From: Apostichopus japonicus
Lineage: Eukaryota; Echinodermata; Holothuroidea; Aspidochirotida; Stichopodidae
DNA: 64,000 nt
NCBI RefSeq assembly: GCF_037975245.1
Contig: NC_092568.1
Location: 40,099,631 to 40,163,630 of the forward strand
Direction: 5' to 3'
Shown: positions 12,650-23,502 of the stretch, in pieces
How positions within the stretch are numbered: position 1 is the stretch's first letter
Layout: each line of letters starts with the position of its first letter
Notes under the pieces: generated by a model
Database searches by the model: none
What the model was told of the DNA's origin: nothing
Seen by the model: the letters and a program-made list of their open reading frames with translations, nothing else
Program-made: the position numbers and the translations under genes

Positions 12650-15600
12650 TTACACTTTGCAAAAAAAATACCCAAAGTGACTTAATAGCTGCTTCTGCAG
12701 GGTAATCATTGGGTCTTTTTTAATGAAGGACATTTTGATACTGTGTAAAGGACTCATAGATCTAATAACTGTAAGACAGATTTTATTGTTCATAGGACAC
12801 CGGCTGAGCAAATATACCTCACAACCTGTATATTAGTAATTGCCAAATGCTACGCTAAGGACTGCTGGTTAATATTATTCCATTCTTTCATGAATTTTAA
12901 TTACTGTGCACAAAATTCTATTACTATAAATAACAGCGCACCCAAGATTTAATGTCATTAATGTCAAGGCAATTTTTCTGTGACAATTGTAATGTAATTA
13001 AAATAGATTTCCTAAATGAGACCAATAATGTATTATTTAATGGTTCTATCACATATCGAAATGAATTTATGGTGAAAGCTATCCATTAACACACAACAGT
13101 ACAACCTGATAATGGACCAACCTCTCTTGGAAAATTGGATAAGCTAGCTGGATTGTTATTGATTATGACAATGCCAATCATCACACTTAATAATCATTTC
13201 TTTACATGGCTTACTGAACAGGTTGATGCCCATGGGACCAGTCGCACCAATAAAGCAGGGTTGAATTTGTACATACATTTGCATAAAGGAAGGTGCTGCA
13301 TGTTTCAATAGGTGTACCATAAATTTCAATAGTAGAAATGGGACAATGCTCCCACCCTGCAGTATTTCCCCTCCTTTGAACAAGAAAAGAATTATGAGGT
13401 AACATTAATCAGAGGGGAAAGTTAGGGGCATTCTAACTAATACAGAAGGTGTAGACGAATAAATTTCTGTTTGCTATTTAAATTCATCATGTTTATTAGC
13501 TTTCAGCTTTATTTGTTTTGATCATCATATTTATATGACTTTGAAGGTTCAGACCACGGTAGGAAAATATGTACCTACCATGGAGGGTATGTGACCTGCT
13601 CCTGGGTGCTATTAATATGTTATTAAGCTCTTTGATAATTTGAAGAGATGAGTGTTCCGTTGACTACTAATGCTATTATTGTAGCAGGCATTGACAGAAA
13701 ATCTGAGAATAATTGCACAGGCTTGGATGATAACGTTAATGAGATTTATATTCCACCTCATGAAAAGCTTGATCTGCATAGATCCTGTCTACTATATTCA
13801 AACATCTATTGTCATTCTTAAAGATCAATAGTGCTTGTTTACATGCAAAACTGCAAGGAGCCTTAATTGTGTTGCTAGAGCTATGAGATCAGAACATTAG
13901 TTGTAGAATAATAAATACAAGGAGTACTATAATGAGTTGAGTGCTACAAGCACATATCACATGACCCTCCATGGATGGTTGGTTTCCTTGCATTTCTCCT
14001 CATCGAAAATGTCAGTCCAGGTTAATGTATACACAGATGATATGAGGGTTTTCTGGTTGGTAGTTTTGGCCAGAGCATACATGCAGGTGCTACCCCCCCC
14101 CCCCCTCCACCAGACCACATTGAGCCCTTGCTTACCCCAGACTTCCCCAGGTCAAAACAATCAATTTGCTTCCTGGCTTCCTCCTGTAACACAGTAATCA
14201 GTGACCTATCTCCTTTCAGCCCCTCCCCCACCCACCTTCTGGGAAATATGGCACGATCACTAATCACCATTTCTGTATATTATTAGCATTATAAAGTTTA
14301 TGTTAGCACCTGTTAACATTCATGAACTGCTTGCTGTGAATTAACAGAAGATTATATTGAAATCTGTTAGTCCTCCCATCACAGCCCAACAGCACAGCTA
14401 CACATTGTATCAATTGTCTTCTAATTCATAGATGATGGCATATAGGACTGTGTATACATAACAGTACCCTGAACTGTTATTGCAAGAACTGCCTGCTCTA
14501 TTACAGAAAAAAAAAATTACTTTTGGAACTGATCTCCAAAGGTATCAATAAACTACCAAGGTCTTGGCAATAAAAAAAGGTCAGCTATTTGACACCTGTG
14601 GTCAGCAGCATCACAGTATGGTGAGCTCTTGTGTGTACAGTCATGTATACTGTGGGTATAGCTGTGGGTATAGCTCCCATGGCAGACCTATGAAGGAATG
14701 TGTGTATACAAATAACAATGAGCAATCCATGATGCACCTGAACATTTCCCTCCTTTAACTAAAATTGCAAGAGTAAAAATCCATTATTCATTACAATGTA
14801 TGATAAATTGAAATAACATGAATGAAGCATTGGTAGTCATGTGGCTACATTAATAATAGAATAATAGAAATATTTCATTATTTCTGATTATTACAATAAA
14901 TATTCAGCAAAATGCAGTAATCAATTTTTACCTGCTTAAGGGTCTAGCCTCCAACCCTTTCTTGTTATTATGATCACAGTGGTAGATCAAAGAATTTGTC
15001 AATTGATCTGAATCCTGGGGAGGGGTCTAAGTGGAGGGGGTGCCCCTTACCTTTTAGAAATGTTGTTTAGTTATGGGTGCTCAAGTGCAAACTGGTGCAA
15101 TAGTTTGCAAAAACTTAACATTTTGTCATATTTCAGGCCCAGAAATAGTTCCAGACATGGAACGAATGTACATTAAGATCTTCCCTCCCTATAGCATAAA
15201 CCACCATAGTCACTTGTTTTTTGCCAAAAACAGAGGAGATTTAATATCTATCTGAGTTGGTAATGCTACAATACTAAATAAACACTCCTCTGTAAAAATT
15301 CATGATTAAACACAGTGTGTACTATTTTAGTGGTCAAGACAAATTTGTCTTCACACTGGAGATGATTTCTGGTCATTCCATGACTGGTCAATTATTCAGG
15401 TGTGCTTTAAGATGAATCCTAATTGCAGTACTTGGGGTAGTTTATGCTATCAAAAAAGAAAATTATTAATGCTCAGTGAATTTAAGGACTGTTTTTCAAA
15501 AAGCAGGGTTGACCTTCATGTACAGAATTCTTCAAGATATCCGATAGATAAAGTTTCCTCTTTTTCTGGACATATTTTGTCAGATGAAATTGTTCTAAAT

Positions 15601-16900
15601 TCCTGGTGATTTTTTTTTTTTTGGTAGAAGTAGGCCTATTTGCTTAGTCATTAATTACAATAATGATCCCATCATGTGTAGTTCTATGCATCATTTGCAA
15701 ATGTCTGTCTTAGTGAATGGGACGATAGGAGCGTTCAAGGCGATTACTGCTAAATTCAACAAGCTTCTCAGACATCATCTACTTTACAACATATGGCGCC
15801 AATCAACCAGAGATAGCCTATGCATATTTACATGTGCACTTTTGTAAAATTTGCCTAATTTCGTTCTCATTTCTTTCTAAATATTTTAGCCTCCAATGTA
15901 TGTACAAAATTGTTCCTTTACAACACGGTGCAAAAAATAGGGAGGGACTATAGTCACCCCTCCTCCCCTGTATACACCACTGGATCATTACATGGATTGT
16001 TAAAAGGCCAATTAGTTGCCAGATAACTGCTCTCACATGTACTAAAGGAAAGTGAAGGGGAGGGGGGGGGGGGGTTTCTTTGGAATGTGGGGATATACAT
16101 TAGTAGCAATAATGAAACTTAAGTGGGGCATTACAATTTAAAAGATGGCTTGAAACTGTTTGGGCCAGTAATTTTCCTTTCTGAGACATCAATTTGTCTA
16201 ATTGAACCCTGGTGTATAGGAAAACAATATACAGGCAATTTACAGCACACTTACATTTTGGGGCAATATATTAATGTGATGAGCATTTTATCAAGGCCCT
16301 AATGCTTAAAAACAAGTTTGAACTGTCTAATTAAATAATTCATGTTAATTTTTGTCTAAGGATGCTTTATGATATTCAATTAAAAATCTCTAATTCCCTG
16401 CATTCAATGTAGGACTTCATGCTGGGAAAGCCTATATTTATGAATTCTCTGTAATTGTAGTAGTAGCTGATTGTATTGACACTGGACACAATGTGGTTTC
16501 TCGATGATTGAACAATGGCTCCCTGCATTTCATAGTGTAATTTGCTACAGTTTAAATGTCTATTGAGGGTTTATGAATTTTATCTACCAAAGAAAAATAT
16601 GCAACCCAGATTCTTTTTTTAAATTTTATGGGTTCTATCTACGTGGCCATGATTCTAGACCATTCCTAGAGCACATACATGATGTTAACCTTACAATGCA
16701 ATGCAGCCCAGTGAAGGCGGTTATGGCGGTAATCCGCTAGGAATTTTGTGAAACTGGAGACTATTTCCACAAAATCCAGACATTGTGAAGCCTGTGTCCT
16801 GTGGCAGGTTCCACTACCCTATCCCCTAAAGAAAACTGTGTGCCCCAACATTTTTTAATTAGTTGGCTTCTACAACTATTCTGGACAATTTGCAATAAAA
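12650..16900. other. Unannotated AT-rich region
   Basis: No exon, RNA gene or transposon family could be recognised. Short ORFs (up to ~86 codons) lack family motifs and overlap on both strands. Simple tracts occur: a C run near 14,094-14,104, a T run near 15,610-15,622 and a G run near 16,060-16,074. The segment near 15,880-15,985 ends in CCCCTGTATACACCACTG, resembling a hAT-type end, but no partner end was identified. Confidence 0.5.
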
Positions 16901-18135
16901 ATCTTTTATTTACTGTCAGTAAATACGAGAATCACATCTTGTCAATTCAACAGTTTTCTACAAAATGTTCAATTGTCAATCTCTTTCCAAAGAAGCATTT
17001 AAACATTGTTTGGCAAATGTTGCTCACTTCTTTCTAAGTGAAAAATTTCTGCAAAATGTTAAATTGGTCATGTCTTTCCAAAATGTCAAGTTGCCAAGTT
17101 ACACACAACTCGGCATCTCGACAAAATTTGAGTTTGTCGAGATATCGAGTTACGTAAACTAGATGTCTAATTTTTAATTTTTATGTCAAGTCGGCATCTC
17201 GACAAAAAAGCAATATTTTGTCAAAATATTGTGGTGTGCTAAAATGGTAACTCTACATCTTGCATGTCAACTTAAGACCACCCCCCCCCCTGCAGAGGAG
17301 AACATGTTTACATTTTCAAAACAATAAAAAATTGATGAGAAATCATAAGTTGTCAAGTAAAAGATTTGCAGAAAATTGTTCAATTACACACTTAGAAAAA
17401 AGTTGCAAGTTAACATCTTGCAAAAACTTATTTTAATTGCTTCCTTGGAATGATGTGAACAATTGAACATTTTGCAGTGAAATGTAAGTTGTCATTTAAA
17501 CATTTTGCAAAAACTTGTTCAATTGCTTAGCTGGAGTAAAGAGAACATGCTAACATTTTGCAGAAAAATGATGAATTAATGAGATTTGAACAGTTGTCAA
17601 TTCAACATTTTTCTGCAGAAAGAAGTGAGCAAGTTAACATCTTGTAAAAAAAAATGTTGACATGGCAGAATCATTCAAGTTAACACTGAAGCATTTTGCA
17701 GAAAATTGGTCAATTGCTCACTAAAAAAGAATTGAGCATGTTAACATCTTGCAGAAAGATGTTTAATTGCTCCTTTGGTAAGAAGTGATCAATTCAACAA
17801 TTTGCAGGAAAATGTTGAATTGACTAGATCTGGTGAGTTTTCATTTACACACTTTGCAGAAGAGAGGAAGATGTTCACATTATGCTGTTAACATAATACA
17901 GTATGCAGAAAGATGACAAATTGATGCGGTATATTTTGTCATGTCAACTGTTTGCAGCAAAAAAAAAAATATTTGCTCACTTGGGAAATGAAATGAAAAG
18001 AAATGACTAAGTTATCATTTTGGCAGAATATTGTTCAGATGGAATGAAGAGAACAATTTCACATTTTTCAGAAAAATGAGGAATTGATGTGATATGATAA
18101 ATGGTCAATAAAACATTTTGCAGCAGAAAATTGTC
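16900..18135. repeat. Degenerate short-period repeat domain flanking satellite II
   Basis: Variants of CAATTGCTCAC, GTTAACATCTTGCAGAAA and CATTTTGCAGAAAATTG recur every ~50-65 bp on the plus strand, strongly diverged. At 17,085-17,235 two copies of a GGCATCTCGACAAAA / TTTTGTCGAGAT motif occur, with self-complementary parts (CTCGACAAAATTTGAGTTTGTCGAG). A related block is found at 61,430-61,760 in the same orientation. No coding frame persists. This looks like an old decayed tandem array next to the younger satellite. Confidence 0.65.
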
Positions 18136-18159
18136 CCATTGCTCAGTTTAAATAAAGTG

Positions 18160-18390
18160 AAAAATTGAAGATATGGAGTTAAAGCAACTGACCAATCCAA
18201 AAGTTTTCTGATTTGATAAGAAATTATCTGGTGGTCTAAATAGTTTACTGAAAAATGTCGACTCATGGGGCAAAGTTTTTCTATGTCGATGGCATTTAGA
18301 AGCATCCGTAGAAACCCATTGTGGGAACCAAAGTTATAAAAATATGTTGTTAATAGTTTTAATGGCAAAGATTTACAGGTATTAGACATT
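18160..18390. repeat. Conserved block joining degenerate repeats to satellite II
   Basis: The block begins near AGTTAAAGCAACTGACCAAT and contains AATAGTTTACTGAAAAATGT and TCATGGGGCAAAGTTTTTCT. It recurs at 61,755-61,895 (GTGAAAGCAACTGAGCAATC, ACAATTTACTGAAAAGGTTT, TATGGGGCAAAGCTTTTCTT) in the same order after the same CTCGACAAAA-type block. It is noncoding on both strands as far as can be seen and represents one end of a shared ancestral duplication unit. Confidence 0.6.
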
Positions 18391-18399
18391 TAAATATGT

Positions 18400-19070
18400 G
18401 TCTTTTATTAAGTACAATTTTAACGCCAATTTTTCAACTTTTACCTCATATTTCAGACAAGAATTTAGCACATCTTACATGAGTTTTGGTATACAGAACA
18501 GTGTGGGAGTACTGATTTTTATTTTAGAATACTGTTAAACTTGAGTTGCAACTTCAAATAGCAAGAAACAAGGACCCCAAAGTTATAACTTTGGGGTCCT
18601 TGTTCCTTGCTATTTGAAGTTGCAACTCAAGTTTATTTCAATGTCTGAGCTCAAATATGTGTTTTTTGAAGAAAACAAATCTTTGAATTAAAAATTACCA
18701 ACTTTTACCTCATATTTCAGACAAGAAACTACCACCTAAATTATTTACATGAAAATTTGTATACAATACAGTGTAAGAGTACTGGAGTCCTTGTTCCTGA
18801 CTATTTGAAGTTGCAACTCTTGTTAATTTCTATGTCTAAGCTCAAACATGTGTTTTGTACTGAAAGCAAAACTTTGAACAAAAAAATTTCCAGCTTTTAT
18901 CTCTTTATTCAGACAAGAAACTAGTGCACCTTACATACAGTAACTCTTCCTATACAGTACAGTGTATGGGGGCACTGCATTTTATTTTGAAGTACTGTTT
19001 TAACTTTGGAGTCCTTGCATGTGAAACATGTGCACTACTCACGTTTATCGTGATATACGGTACAATTTGG
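18400..19070. repeat. Divergent ~210 bp-type satellite II units (left edge)
   Basis: Units carry the satellite II landmarks (CCAACTTTTACCTCATATTT, CAGACAAGAAACTA, TACAGTACAGTGT, GGAGTCCTTG, CTGAGCTCAAATATGTG) but repeat at roughly half the main 420 bp period and differ strongly from the central copies. They resemble the second half of the 420 bp monomer more than the first. Old, divergent units at an array edge with homogenised copies inside is the usual satellite pattern. The right edge (44,890-45,370) and the isolated copies at 60,160-60,660 look alike. Confidence 0.75.
18537..18634. repeat. Near-perfect 98 bp palindrome in satellite edge
   Basis: Arms of 49 bp meet with no spacer at AGTTA|TAACT (centre between 18,585 and 18,586). 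One arm contains CAAGAAACAAGGACCCCAAA and the other TTTGGGGTCCTTGTTCCTTG, with a single mismatch (GAAAC against GTTCC). It lies inside satellite II edge units and contains the GGAGTCCTTG-type landmark in altered form, so it is probably an inverted duplication of satellite sequence. Confidence 0.9.
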
Positions 19071-20489
19071 GGTACTGTTTTCAGTTTTGAGTACTAGGTT
19101 GTGGAAAATTTGAAGTGCCTCCTCAAGTTAACTGCTAAGTCTGAGCTCAAACATTTGTTTTGTATTGTACACAAGTCTTTGAACAAACTTTTTCCAACTT
19201 TGACTTCATATTTCAGACAAGAAACTATTGCACTTTATATACCGTAACTTGTGCCATACAGTACAGTGTATGGGGGTACTGCATTTTATTTTGAAGTACT
19301 ATTTCAACTTTGGAGTCCTTGCATGTGATAATCGGAAATGAAAACTCAAGTAACTTGCTATGACTGAGCTCAAATATGTGTTTCTTATAGTTAACAAATC
19401 CATCAACTAAACTTTTCCAACTTCAACTTCTAATTTTAGAGACAAAACTAGGAAAAGTCACATTTATCGTGATATACGGTACAATTTGGGGTACTGTTTT
19501 CAGTTTTGAGTACTAGGTTGTTGAAAATTTGAAGTGCCTCCTCAAGTTAACTGCCAAGTCTGAGCTCAAACATTTGTTTTGTATTGTACACAAGTCTTTG
19601 AACAAAATTTTTCCAACTTTGACTTCATATTTCAGACAAGAAACTATTGCACTATATATACCGTAACTTGTGCTATACAGTACAGTGTATGGGGGTACTG
19701 CATTTTATTTTGAAGTACTATTTTAACTTTGGAGTCCTTGCATGTGATAATCGGAAATGAAAAATCAAGTAACTTGCTATGACTGAACTCAAATATGTGT
19801 TTCTTATAGTTAACAAATCCATCAACTAAACTTTTCCAACTTCAACTTCTAATTTTAGAGACAAAACTAGGAAAAGTCACATTTATCGTGATATACGGTA
19901 CAATTTGGGGTACTGTTTTCAGTTTTGAGTACTAGGTTGTGGAAAATTTGAAGTGGCTCCTCAAGTTAACTGCTAAGTCTGAGCTCAAACATTTGTTTTG
20001 TATTTTACACAAGTCTTTGAACAAAATTTTTCCAACTTTGACTTCATATTTCAGACAAGAAACTATTGCACTGTATATCGTAACTTGTGCTATACAGTAC
20101 AGTGTATGAGGGTACAGCATTTTATTTTGAAGTACTATTTTAACTTTGGAGTCCTTGCATGTGATAATCGGAAATGAAAAATCAAGTAACTTGCTATGAC
20201 TGAACTCAAATATGTGTTTCTTATAGTTAACAAATCCATCAACTAAACTTTTCCAACATCAACTTCTAATTTTAGAGACAAAACTAGGAAAAGTCACATT
20301 TATCGTGATATACGGTACAATTTGGGGTACTGTTTTCAGTTTTGAGTACTAGGTTGTGGAAAATTTGAAGTGGCTCCTCAAGTTAACTGCTAAGTCTGAG
20401 CTCAAACATTTGTTTTGTATTGTACACAAGTCTTTGAACAAAATTTTTCCAACTTTGACTTCATATTTCAGACAAGAAACTATTGCACT
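19070..20489. repeat. Satellite II array, left segment (420 bp monomers)
   Basis: Each ~420 bp monomer includes TCGTGATATACGGTACAATT, CTCCTCAAGTTAACTGC, TATACAGTACAGTGTATGGG and GTGATAATCGGAAATG. Two halves of each monomer align with each other: both start TTTTCCAACTT, both carry AGAGACAAAACTA or CAGACAAGAAACTA, a GGTACTG site, and TGAGCTCAAA(C/T)AT(T/G)TGT. The unit is therefore a dimer of a ~210 bp ancestor. The array is cut at 20,490 by a transposon and resumes in register at 23,503. Confidence 0.95.
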
Positions 20490-20492
20490 TTA

Positions 20493-20531
20493 GGGGCCTT
20501 TTCCAAACTCGCCGTTGCGGTATGCCGCGGA
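20493..20531 (+). repeat. Left terminal inverted repeat (39 bp)
   Basis: Begins GGGGCCTTTTCC and ends GTATGCCGCGGA. It matches the reverse complement of 23,461-23,499 at every position I compared. Likely transposase-binding end. Confidence 0.9.
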
Positions 20532-21360
20532 GAGCCGAATTTCCGCGGAGGCTATGAATATTCTGAATGACATCACTAGGCTTTGACCGAAAAGTCCCGA
20601 AGATTAATTAGCTAGTCAGCGGACAGAGCATTGTCCGCGGGCACAATTGACAGCCTGCATTGAATAGAACGGCTTATTGTGGAGTGAATGAGTAGGCCTA
20701 GCGTATGCCTATTGTGTTCAGCAGAGTGAAACCTGGTCCTGCAATGCAAGTTTATTTTGTTCGGAGAGAGAAATAAACACAACCTGGCTTACTTGTTTTT
20801 TGGCTTGCTTCTGTTTTATGTTATTTCACATGCCATTTGGAATTTTATACCCTGAGAAACAAACCGAAATCCTTATTAAATCAGGGAGTTGTTATGTAGG
20901 GAGTTGTTCCATAACAACTCCCTGATTAAACGCTTTAATTGATTCGCCAATGAACAGAGTACAGTAGCTGAAGGAGTTCGACAACGTTGCCTACACCCAT
21001 ATATACCGTCAACACTCGTACCGCGTGTGTGGTGTTCACGACGAAACATCAAAGTTCGAGCTGTAACTTCTTCGTGTAATAATTAATGATTATTTAATCA
21101 TATTTAGCAGGAGACCTAAGTACATGTGGCCCATTACACGTGAATAATAGTGGAAACGGTGTTTTTGACGAAAAGAAATTTGGCAAACTGTGGTGTTAGC
21201 TTTGATTGCTATATCATGCTTCTTAGTAGCGATATCATGACAGGTGAATCGTTGATTATTGAAACCTATCTGCAAAGTACATGTCTACGATACCGCGCAC
21301 TCACTTTCTTCACAGTAAAATCTTTCAACTCGGGGGGCCCCAACTGAATACCCTGTATAT

Positions 21361-21450
21361 AGGCCCCATATTATAGCATGCTATAATTGCTAGAAGTTTT
21401 CAAAGGTATTTCCCTCAATGTCTTAACTCTATAAATTGTTCTCAGACATT
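21361..21450 (-). repeat. ~90 bp repeat shared with 57,763-57,852
   Basis: AGGCCCCATATTATAGCATG, CTATAATTGCTAGAAGTTTT and GAACAATTTATAGAGT (reverse complement) match the inverse of 57,763-57,852 with few differences. Both copies contain a small palindrome AATTATAGC.TGCTATAAT. One copy lies inside the TIR transposon and the other inside an old LINE, which marks this as an interspersed repeat fragment of unknown class. Confidence 0.65.
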
Positions 21451-23460
21451 CTAAATTCATGTTCGAAACGTTGACATAAACTAACTGCTGTGACACGCAG
21501 GTATTCCAAATTGATGAAAATAATTATGCCACAGCGTTTGTTAAGTCTTATTTTCCTATTTCTATTACCGGAAAATGATAGTTCCGTTCGTAAGATCATA
21601 AATGACTATTTAGATCGAACATGGAAGTTACGCAAAGCCTAGCCTACACGCTTAACTTTGTCGTAGTTGACTAAACAATCTACGGTAGGAGAACTAGGCC
21701 AACATTCAGCCAACTCCATAAAGTGAAAACAAATCTCAAGTTCACAGGTGCTTGACCTAGTTTCTCCTTGGCAGCTGGCCAAGAAATGTTTTGACACCAA
21801 CGTAAAGAACAATGGTATGTTCCAAAACAGTTTTGGCTTTCATATTCAACAAAACAATACGCAAGGTGTTTCAAGCACAACCATTTGATTTGGGGGGTTA
21901 TTTTATTTTACGTAAAGTTGTTATGAAAAGCTTCATCCAGAGTAGCTGCAACAACTTTGCGAACATCGTATAAGTATTATCTGAAGATTTTGTTGAATAT
22001 GCCTACTTGGTTGCTGTCTTCTAGAAATATATGGTGCCTAATGGCGGGTATATTTCTGATAGATTCCCGCGCTTGATATCACCAAAGAGATATTTTGAGA
22101 AGTTGTTACTATTTTGACTATTTTGAAAGTATGAATATCGATGTGATAAAAACAAAGGGGGGGGGAGGGGAGGGGTAATTTGCACAAGAAATCCCGCCCG
22201 TGACTTCGGGTCTCCCTGGCCTGTGCATAAAACCACTCTCTTCTTTAGAGCAATTCGACATACCGACAATCAACGACAGATCGACGAAGACTTGCTCTTT
22301 TGTAGTTTATTGACCAAAACATGTTGTGTTCTAAGGCAATAATTTCTTTATAATTTTCTTGCTGTTTTGTCTTAAGAAATGTTTTGTAATAAAGATTGTG
22401 TTCAATATATTAACGATGGGTGTCAGTTGGTCTGTTTTTGAGAAGTCCTTATAGTCTGGTCGATAAAGGTGAAAAATAATAAAGTTGTGTTGAATTTATG
22501 ATGGTATCAAATGTAACAGAATGTTGTTTAAAAGGATACATAAAAAAAAATCTCTTGCAAAAAGTTTTATGTGCTAGTCAATTAGGACGCTATAAATGGC
22601 TTTCTAAAAGTTAATGATATTAAAACACCTAGACAAAAATTATGCTGACGATGGGAAGCACGCGTACAGTATTTCAGGTTCGATCTGCTTGCCCTCTGTT
22701 TGATAAAGTTACGTTCAGTGCACACATACTAAGCAGCAAGTGCAGTACATATTGAGCGGCTAAATAAATTTAAGGCCGAAGCCACGAACTCCTTTCTTGT
22801 CGGAAACTAGCGCTAGGCGGCGAGAGATCGTCTGGAATCACTTCCATATTCGAACGCGCTGCACATAACACTATTTCACACATGCTAGGATCGGCTTTTA
22901 ATGTAACTGATTGACTTCGCCATCACTCAGTGCTCGATACGGGCGAATAAACAGAATGTACAAACAGAAACATTTTTTACCAAGAGGTTGCATTTAAGAC
23001 CTTTTTTTATATACCATAAACTTAAAAAATAATTAACATCGCATTTTGTTAGGAAGTGACAACTTCAAGAGAAAGTCAAAGTATTTCTTTCTTGAAAGTT
23101 TATTGTGGGCCGTTGTTTTGCGATGAAGGTCTAGGATAGGCTCATGGCCTACCAATTTCACAAGGTGTAGTGGTGCTTGTATTACGATAGTTGTAGTTAC
23201 GATGTTGTAAACAACGATAGGTGGGGAAACACTTTCTTGACGAAACAGTAGGTCAAACTTGGTAAATCACTACAGTATAATAACTTCCTGGACTGAGAGT
23301 ATCAATCGTTCTGCTCCAAGCAGCATAGCTTTCTTTGTAACTCTAATCGGATTAAGTGCATGCTTAGCTCTGTGGTGGAATATTTCGGAAAGGCTCGGGA
23401 GTGATCACTTGAGCTTGCTGCAATAATGAGACACACCTGAGTGCACACGAGCTGTGCTCT

Positions 23461-23499
23461 TCCGCGGCATACCGCAACGGCGAGTTTGGAAAAGGCCCC
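23461..23499 (-). repeat. Right terminal inverted repeat (39 bp)
   Basis: Reads TCCGCGGCATACC to GGAAAAGGCCCC on the plus strand, the inverse of the left end, followed by the TTA target duplication. Confidence 0.9.
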
Positions 23500-23502
23500 T
23501 TA

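Larger units (their letters stand above)
20493..23499. mobile_element. TIR DNA transposon, non-autonomous, PIF/Harbinger-like
   Basis: A ~3.0 kb insertion is bounded by perfect 39 bp inverted repeats starting GGGGCCTTTTCCAAACTCGC on the left and ending GAGTTTGGAAAAGGCCCC on the right. TTA flanks both sides (20,490-20,492 and 23,500-23,502). Removing the element plus one TTA restores the satellite reading TGCACTTTATATACCG, so TTA is the target duplication. A 3 bp TTA/TWA duplication is typical of PIF/Harbinger; the assignment rests on that alone. CCGCGGA recurs just inside the left end. No transposase frame was found (longest ORFs ~60-80 codons), so it is either non-autonomous or decayed inside. 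It inserted after this part of the array had formed. Confidence 0.88.

Noticed and set aside
15880-15985. Possible hAT-type end (CCCCTGTATACACCACTG)
   Set aside because: Only one end seen; no matching opposite end or 8 bp duplication was found.
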